From JAIYDQ01 sp034408855 (GTDB lineage Bacteria; Planctomycetota; Planctomycetia; Pirellulales; Pirellulaceae): a DNA stretch of 64,000 nt. The notes under the pieces are model-generated. The model did no database searches. It was not told the DNA's origin and worked only from the letters and a program-made list of their open reading frames with translations. The stretch spans positions 1-64,000 of the forward strand of contig JAWXCK010000303.1 in the NCBI GenBank assembly GCA_034408855.1, given 5' to 3'. How positions within the stretch are numbered: the stretch's first letter is position 1; every line of letters begins with the position of its first letter. This document shows, piece after piece, positions 55,050 to 61,064 of this stretch. Both the position numbers and the translations under genes were made by a program.

Positions 55050-55196
55050 CGGATACCCACTCGATTACGGGAGCAATGTGGACCATTCGGACTCACTTCA
55101 TCTTGGCAGAGACAGCCTTCGGCGTCAAGTTTTGTTGAATTTTTCAACTTGAACTGCAAATAGGCAACCCGTTTGCGCAATGCAGTTTAATAACAA

Positions 55197-55218
55197 CCGG
55201 CTAACGCCACTGGCTGAC
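55197..55218. repeat. Half copy of the palindromic element
   Basis: CCGGCTAACGCCACTGGCTGAC resembles the right arm of the 26194-26274 element in two short blocks. It lies just after the end of the operon. Confidence 0.4.
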
Positions 55219-55224
55219 GCTACA

Positions 55225-58098
55225 TTAGGGAGCGGCTAGGTTTTGAATTGCTTTTGCAATCGCGTCGAGCATTTCTGAACCACCGCCGACGAAGACATGC
55301 CGAACGATGCCTTCGCGATCGACAAGCACCGTCAGCGGAATCGCCTGCGCGTCGTATTCGGTGCCGACGCCGCCATCTTCGTCTAGGAGGACTAAGCTTT
55401 GAATCCGCAAGCGATCGATCGATGACTGGGCACGCTCGGCGGTTTCCTGAAGATTGATTCCTATCCATTGTACATCGTCGCGCTGAAGATCGGTCACCAC
55501 ACGCTCGACTTCCGGCATTGCTTGCATACAAGGGCCACACCAACTTGCCCAAAAATCAAGAACCGTCACTTTCCCTTTTTGATCGCCCATTCGCCAAGCG
55601 TGCCCCATGATCGACTTGAGCTGGAAATTGGGGGCGATTTTGCCAACCAAGTCTGAACTGGTTCCGAGATGATCGATTCTTGAAAGTCCATTGGCATCCT
55701 CTTCGAAGACCATTGGCAATTTCGCCAAGTGAAGTCGCCAAGCATTTTCTTCGCTGGCCGGAGATCGCCGGCCGATGTTGTTTCCGAACTCGAGGCTTTC
55801 AATGTTGTTAAGCTCGCATTGAACTTTGCCGAGCAAAGCGCTGGTACCGTAAAGTTTTTCTTGGTCTGTCTTATCAGGCACAAAGGTAAAGCGGCCAGCC
55901 GAGCGTGTTTTGATATGGACTTGAAATGTCTCGTCTGCCTCCGATGTCTTTTCCTCATCTTCCTCCTCCCAACTTCGATCGAAAAGCCAAATAATGACGG
56001 CGACCGTGTTGCGTGGAATGGAGAGCGGTGTAATGCCTTCTTCGAATTCGAGCGTCTCGGCTGTCATTCGCACTAAACGTCCGCGAATGTAGTCGCCTCC
56101 GATCGTGACCAGAAGATGCGTTGGCGGATTGTCGCGCCGCATACGCGGAACGGTGAGCAATCGTGCCATTTTCTTGACGTCGATCGGTATGCCGCGTGGC
56201 GGCACTTTGATTTGAACCGATTGCATAGCATCGTGCGGCAAGAATGTATTCGATGTAATTCCCGAATGAAAATGGACGCCGGCTTCATCGATCGAATCGA
56301 TTGTCGAGTCCAGAAGTTCGCCCGTTCGAAGCTGCATTCCGCGCGGAGTCCGAAAGGCGGAAACGACGGGGGAATCCGCTTCCTCAGGCAGATTCGGACG
56401 ACCGGGAAGAATAATTCTTACATTGCCTCGAATTTGAAGATTGGCCGGTGTCGTCAAAGGCGTCGTGTTGGCTCGAGAGGAACTGATCGTTCCAAATGCC
56501 GAATCACGAATGCCAACCGGCTCATCGATGGCCGATGGCTGAAAAACCAACATTGCATTCGGGGCAGACTGTTGCATCTTTGATAATTGCCCCGTGAGTT
56601 CTATGCCCTCCATCTTAAGCTTCATTCGCGTCGAAGCCGAGGGCAAGGCCGTGACGGCATCGGAGAGCTTGCGAATACTCAACACCTTGTTGGTCGCGCA
56701 CGAATAGAGATCGCTCGAATATTTTGTTTGAATCGTGAGTTGATCGGGCGTCGAAGCTTCCAATTCACCAGTAATTTGACTGCCATCGCTAAGCGTGATA
56801 TGAACGCGTGGGATTCCCGCGTCACCGGTTTGAGTTGCGTTCAGTTCTGTGTCGACTTGGGGGACGAAGGTTGATAGTTCGTCAATCGAAACGGTAACTA
56901 TAGCCGAATCTTGGGGCTGAATCGTGATGGCTCGTTTTGATCGATCAAACGATTTAAGCACCCCGGTAACCTCACGGCGAGACGGAGCTGAAGCGTTCTC
57001 GCTCTGTGATCCGTAGGGATACGGCAACTGACCATTCCACTGGGAAACGGTGATAGAGTTGAGCGAAAATGATGGGCCGTGATTATAGAAAGCGATATTG
57101 GAACAAAGATGCGCAGTGGGATTGAAGAGACGAATCTTGCCGAGCAACGTACCGGAGATGGAAAAGACCGCGATCTCGCCGCTCGCTTGATCTTGATAGA
57201 CCGTTAACGCGATGTCGGTTTCACTGTCGGTCAGTTCGCGAAGGAACGTTGCGTCGGCAAGTCCTTTGATCTGCTGAACGAGCACCAGCGTTCGATCCCA
57301 TATTTCAAGATGGGGTGCCGAGTCGATCGACGCCTCGCTCTCGTTGACGCCAAACGCGATAACAAATTGCGGCGGACTTTCCCAGGATAATCGCAAGTCG
57401 ATTCGAGATTGAGCCGCCAGATGGATGTCTCCGATAAAGCGTTTCGATGGCCTATCGGCAACCAGCGCTTGTCCGATAACTTCCCAGCCTTGCTTTTCAG
57501 CTGCATCGCGAAATGAAAAGGCCGTGGCGATGCTATTGAACAGCACGTCGTGAGGACTCTCGATACGCCGCATTTGCGACAATTTCGCTACCGGTACTTG
57601 AACGTCGCCAAGAATCTCATTTCGGATTTTGAGATGGACGGGATCTGCATCAATCAAAGCACCGATCAGAGAATCGACACCATTGATCTCGAACTGAAAA
57701 ATATCGTCGGTGGCGAACGGCTGCTGTAGCACTCCTGTTTCCAACCGCCGCATCTGATTGATATCAACGAATAGCGGCCGATCGAATTCTTTACATTGCC
57801 ATCCGATTTGGTTCGGTTTTTCGCTGCCAACGAGGCTACCTACTGCAAAGTCGCCTGAAACAAGACGCAAATGCCCGACCGGTGCCGTGTTTTCAGCTTG
57901 TAGCGATGCTGCGAAGAGCAGTGATAGGGCGCACAGCACAAGTGCAACGATGCCAGGTCGCCCGCGGGTGGATTGGAGATTGTTGGCGATGCGGAGGAGT
58001 TGTAAGAGGGTTCGCCGCCTAAAGGCGGAACGACTAACGAATGAGCAAAGCCGAAGTAGGCTAGGGTAACCCAAAATATACATTGCGCGATTCGGCAT
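55225..58098 (-). CDS. Large exported protein with C-terminal TlpA-like thioredoxin
   Basis: 957 residues if it starts at ATG 58098, 3 bases after the previous stop. The hydrophobic signal (GIVALVLCALSLLFAASLQAE) lies at about 48-68, after a basic stretch that contains a dispersed repeat, so the true start may be later. The middle carries several beta-rich units with GDFAVGSLVG and GSQITGELEA-type strands, possibly SH3-like. Residues about 820-957 are a TlpA/ResA thioredoxin with W853-C-G-P-C857 and cis-Pro IPLTV. Such domains reduce exported disulfides. It is the last gene of the operon. Confidence 0.8.
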   Translation of the reverse strand: MPNRAMYILGYPSLLRLCSFVSRSAFRRRTLLQLLRIANNLQSTRGRPGIVALVLCALSLLFAASLQAENTAPVGHLRLVSGDFAVGSLVGSEKPNQIGWQCKEFDRPLFVDINQMRRLETGVLQQPFATDDIFQFEINGVDSLIGALIDADPVHLKIRNEILGDVQVPVAKLSQMRRIESPHDVLFNSIATAFSFRDAAEKQGWEVIGQALVADRPSKRFIGDIHLAAQSRIDLRLSWESPPQFVIAFGVNESEASIDSAPHLEIWDRTLVLVQQIKGLADATFLRELTDSETDIALTVYQDQASGEIAVFSISGTLLGKIRLFNPTAHLCSNIAFYNHGPSFSLNSITVSQWNGQLPYPYGSQSENASAPSRREVTGVLKSFDRSKRAITIQPQDSAIVTVSIDELSTFVPQVDTELNATQTGDAGIPRVHITLSDGSQITGELEASTPDQLTIQTKYSSDLYSCATNKVLSIRKLSDAVTALPSASTRMKLKMEGIELTGQLSKMQQSAPNAMLVFQPSAIDEPVGIRDSAFGTISSSRANTTPLTTPANLQIRGNVRIILPGRPNLPEEADSPVVSAFRTPRGMQLRTGELLDSTIDSIDEAGVHFHSGITSNTFLPHDAMQSVQIKVPPRGIPIDVKKMARLLTVPRMRRDNPPTHLLVTIGGDYIRGRLVRMTAETLEFEEGITPLSIPRNTVAVIIWLFDRSWEEEDEEKTSEADETFQVHIKTRSAGRFTFVPDKTDQEKLYGTSALLGKVQCELNNIESLEFGNNIGRRSPASEENAWRLHLAKLPMVFEEDANGLSRIDHLGTSSDLVGKIAPNFQLKSIMGHAWRMGDQKGKVTVLDFWASWCGPCMQAMPEVERVVTDLQRDDVQWIGINLQETAERAQSSIDRLRIQSLVLLDEDGGVGTEYDAQAIPLTVLVDREGIVRHVFVGGGSEMLDAIAKAIQNLAAP
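58010..58042. repeat. Dispersed GCCTGAAGGCGG repeat inside an apparent coding region
   Basis: CCGCCTAAAGGCGGAACGAC is close to the units at 31067 and 46570. In the leftward ORF it encodes the basic stretch SAFRRRT before the signal peptide. Either the translated start is downstream or the element inserted in frame. Confidence 0.6.
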
Positions 58099-58101
58099 CG
58101 A

Positions 58102-59187
58102 CTAGCGTTCGTAGATAGGAAGGAAACGGAAATTTAACGCCAGTGCCAACAGCGACATCGAAGTATCGTTGGAAGCACCTAGCTGCCCGCGAAACATACC
58201 GTCCTCTGCTTGAACGGTTTTCAGTTTACGAATCAAAGCCGCGTTCCATTTTTCCCACGCTTCGACATCGCCTTGGAAAAGAGCTTGCGCTTGATAGTAT
58301 CGCGCATACTCTGGCCACGAGCTGTTGCTCGGTTCTAAATTCGAGGTCACATATTTGAGAGCACTCTGATACTGTTTCAAATCTTTACGCTTTGCAATGC
58401 TAAAAACGAGAACCGCGATCGAAGATCGAGCTAGCGATTCGCCCATCCCTTCGAGACTGCCGGTGTAACCGACCGTTCCACCGGAACTGGTCATGCTCGA
58501 AAAAAAAGCGATGGCTTGGTCGATGGATGCGTCTGGCACTTCAATTCCGGCGTTTCGCGCAGCCAGCAATCCGACAAGTACAGCACCGCTAACAGACGTA
58601 TCGGCATCGCGAGCATCCGGCGAATAACGCCAAGCATGATTCGGATTGTTTTTCTGCGATGAAACGGCGCGACGAACGGCAAGTTCGAGAGCTTGTCCGA
58701 TGGAACGCGATTTCTCCGATTGCTCGGCAGATGGCCATAAGTTGCGGTCATCGACGGCCCCGTAGGCCTCGGCAAGTGCCAGCATCGCAAAGCCATGATG
58801 GTACATGCTGGGACCGATATATCCCGTGTTGCCATCTTGAAGCCGGATCAACGCGCGAAACCCTTTGCGAATTGCTCCGCTGTAAACTCCGAAATTCGGG
58901 TCTTCGCCGCTGGCCAAAATCGCCAGCAGAGCCAACGCTGTTGTACCGCCGCCGCCTTCGCCACCTGACCACGACCCGTCGTCTGCTTGAGTCTTTACAA
59001 GATACTTGACGCCAGCATCGTACATTTCGCGAACATCGCGAGGAATCATATCGCCGGTCGGCGGACTGACCGATTGCGCCGATGTGTTTGTAGCAAACAA
59101 CAATGCGAAACATAACGTTAAAAACCATCGCAAACATCTATCGAAAAACATCCAACCACTCCTCATTCTGCAAAGCTTGCGGAGCAT
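58102..59187 (-). CDS. Exported squalene-cyclase/prenyltransferase-repeat protein
   Basis: 361 residues from ATG 59187; ATGs at 59166 and 59151 are alternatives. GAGGAG, within the longer frame, stands just before 59151, which may be the real start. A signal peptide ends near TSAQS. The mature part contains repeated alpha-barrel units: GVKYLVKTQADDGSWSGGEGG, ALIRLQDGNTGYIG and LKTVQAEDGMFRGQLG, typical of prenyltransferase and squalene-oxidase repeats. No DxDD cyclase motif is seen, so it is probably not a cyclase but a binding scaffold. It overlaps the upstream gene end. Confidence 0.8.
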   Translation of the reverse strand: MLRKLCRMRSGWMFFDRCLRWFLTLCFALLFATNTSAQSVSPPTGDMIPRDVREMYDAGVKYLVKTQADDGSWSGGEGGGGTTALALLAILASGEDPNFGVYSGAIRKGFRALIRLQDGNTGYIGPSMYHHGFAMLALAEAYGAVDDRNLWPSAEQSEKSRSIGQALELAVRRAVSSQKNNPNHAWRYSPDARDADTSVSGAVLVGLLAARNAGIEVPDASIDQAIAFFSSMTSSGGTVGYTGSLEGMGESLARSSIAVLVFSIAKRKDLKQYQSALKYVTSNLEPSNSSWPEYARYYQAQALFQGDVEAWEKWNAALIRKLKTVQAEDGMFRGQLGASNDTSMSLLALALNFRFLPIYER

Positions 59188-60049
59188 TGTTCATCTCGTT
59201 GAGAAATGGCAAACTGGCTTCCCAATGCTTCTGTAGTAGCCGAAAGTTTGCAAGTTGCGTTCGATCAAAAAAGCGGCCGAGTGTTTCATCGCTTAATTTG
59301 GTTGCGGTGTGAATCGCAACGTACTGTGCATACTGCGCATCGACTTTGACGTTTGCCGCCTGCGATACGATCAACTCTAAAAATGTTTGTCGCTGTTTAT
59401 CATTCATGGGAGTCGATTGTTCCACCAATTTGATCATCGCCATCGCTTGATATCGGTTGCGTACTTCCAAACGCCGCTTTTGTTCCAATCGCAACGCTTC
59501 CTTTTGTTCGTCCGTCAAAGTGGCTTGGAGCATCGACATGAAAAGCGATTCTGAGCCAACAAGTCCCGTATTCCAGATTCGTTGGACCGGAGCAATCACC
59601 TTTCCAAGTTCGGCCATATTGTCTCGACTGGGGACTCGATTGCCAATTTCAGCTCGAACCAAAGCGACATTTTGAAAAAACCGAGCGATATCGCCACGTT
59701 TAGCCAATTCAAACTTTTGAATTTGCTCATCGCTCAGTTGGCATTGCTCCTTCAATAAGAGCATCCGCTGGTCGGACATGTGCTCGAGTTTCTTACGTGC
59801 GCTCGCAGCGGAAATCCCACCGAACATCCACGATTCTATGCGATCGATTTGGCCTTGATTCGTTGCATGGGCAGGTCTCAACTGCAGTAAGAATGGTGCA
59901 GGAACGGCTTGCTCTAGCTCTTGAGCCTGCACAATGAAACAATCGGTACTCGCATTCCAAAGGAGAATCGCAAACACGATCATCGTTTCGCAAAAGCGGA
60001 ATCGGTAACGGAACGTGATGTTGTCTTTTTGTAAAGTTTTTGAAGTCAT
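59138..60049 (-). CDS. Exported LTxxQ-like helical protein, copy 1
   Basis: 303 residues with a signal anchor (about 20-43, MIVFAILLWNASTDCFIVQAQ). The mature part is helical and contains four spaced motifs: LSDEQIQKFELA, LTDEQKEALRLEQKRRLE, MNDKQRQTFLELI and LSDETLGRFFDR. LTxxQ motifs mark Spy/CpxP-type periplasmic proteins. It aligns with the next gene over motifs 2 and 3 (QKxxxxxEQKRRLE). It overlaps the squalene-repeat gene and lies 7 bases after the paralog. A chaperone or stress-sensing role is inferred only from these motifs. Confidence 0.7.
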   Translation of the reverse strand: MTSKTLQKDNITFRYRFRFCETMIVFAILLWNASTDCFIVQAQELEQAVPAPFLLQLRPAHATNQGQIDRIESWMFGGISAASARKKLEHMSDQRMLLLKEQCQLSDEQIQKFELAKRGDIARFFQNVALVRAEIGNRVPSRDNMAELGKVIAPVQRIWNTGLVGSESLFMSMLQATLTDEQKEALRLEQKRRLEVRNRYQAMAMIKLVEQSTPMNDKQRQTFLELIVSQAANVKVDAQYAQYVAIHTATKLSDETLGRFFDRTQLANFRLLQKHWEASLPFLNEMNNAPQALQNEEWLDVFR

Positions 60050-60056
60050 GGCTTTA

Positions 60057-61064
60057 TTAAAATGGCGTATCCCATGGTGCTTTTCGTGCGGGGATACGAA
60101 TATCGTCGATCCAAAGAGCGGGGAGTTGCTGTTGCTTTTGAAGATTTTGGCGCGGAATGGAACGTAAAAGCTCTCGTTGTTTTTCGTTTAAATGGTCAAC
60201 GATCATTGCATCGGGAATCGGTGGTAGGCAATGCGTCGCGGTAAAGTAGGGTGTAAAGTCCAACGAATCCAAGTCGCTCCATTTCGAAAGACTTTCTCGG
60301 ATGGATTCGCATTGTTGCTTTGAGAGTGTCAAATGCTGATCTAAGAGCAGTAAGATACCTCGCACCGAGGTTTCCTTGCTGAATTCCAAACGGCGTTTCT
60401 TCTCGAAGGCATATTCCTTTTTTTGTTGATCATCGAGCACGGCATCGATCTCCTTTTCAAAGGCTCGTTCGAATTGTCGCAGTCGCAACGCGTCAAAATG
60501 GGACCGTGTAGCCGTTGGGATGGCTGGACCTAATTCTACTCCAGGCAAAAACTTGCGCTGTCGATGAAATTTCGTTACATCAAAGATTACTAGCCGTCGT
60601 TCTTGTTCCGGGGTCAATTCGACGGTTTGTTTCAAGAAGGCCAATTCCAACTGTGCTTTGCGATTGTATTCGATCTCTTCGAGGCTTGGGGCGATAGCGT
60701 TCGCATCAGCAACATCGACAGGTTCATCGCCTATAAATTGTGAACCGAATGCACATAGAAGGACAATGGAAAGTATGGCGGCACGGAGGTTAGAATGTGT
60801 TTCGCAAAAAGCAACTTGGAGGTTGGCGAAAAACCGGGTGGCTGGCTTGGAGTGACGGAACTTGCAATTCGGCCTCTCGCCTTCAGAATGGCGCGATGAA
60901 AACGTGAGCGGCACGGCGCTAGCCGCCGGTTCTTCTGTTCGAGAGATCGAAGCAAGCCCAGCGTTTCCGGAACCTGCGGCTAGCGCCGACGGCTCACAAG
61001 ACGAAGAACCCGCAGCTCGCGCCGCCGGTTCTGGATTGGGATGGGATCGATTGCAACGGGTCAT
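60057..61064 (-). CDS. Exported LTxxQ-like helical protein, copy 2
   Basis: 335 residues from ATG 61064, which overlaps the previous stop by ATGA. Residues about 15-60 come from the palindromic repeat at 60904-60997 and are Ala/Ser/Glu/Pro-rich. A hydrophobic segment (AILSIVLLCAFGSQF) lies near 92-106. After it come LTPEQERRLVIF, LDDQQKKEYAFEKKRRLE, LSKQQCESIRES and LNEKQRELLRSI, matching the four motifs of the paralog at 59138-60049. No better in-frame ATG exists downstream of the repeat. Either the repeat is translated, or a non-ATG start is used. Confidence 0.7.
   Translation of the reverse strand: MTRCNRSHPNPEPAARAAGSSSCEPSALAAGSGNAGLASISRTEEPAASAVPLTFSSRHSEGERPNCKFRHSKPATRFFANLQVAFCETHSNLRAAILSIVLLCAFGSQFIGDEPVDVADANAIAPSLEEIEYNRKAQLELAFLKQTVELTPEQERRLVIFDVTKFHRQRKFLPGVELGPAIPTATRSHFDALRLRQFERAFEKEIDAVLDDQQKKEYAFEKKRRLEFSKETSVRGILLLLDQHLTLSKQQCESIRESLSKWSDLDSLDFTPYFTATHCLPPIPDAMIVDHLNEKQRELLRSIPRQNLQKQQQLPALWIDDIRIPARKAPWDTPF
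60904..60997. repeat. Dispersed palindromic element, full copy inside an ORF
   Basis: Left arm GTGAGCGGCACGGCGCTAGCC and right arm, from about 60977, CGGCTAGCGCCGACGGCTCAC, are near-perfect complements. A decayed further arm with GAACCCGCAGCTCGCGCC lies at 61006-61031. It is inside the N-terminal coding part of the leftward gene ending at 60057. Confidence 0.8.

Noticed and set aside
60731..60955. Alternative minus-strand frame near the 60057 gene start
   Set aside because: It lies in a different frame, has no link to the conserved LTxxQ-like region, and contains no signal peptide.
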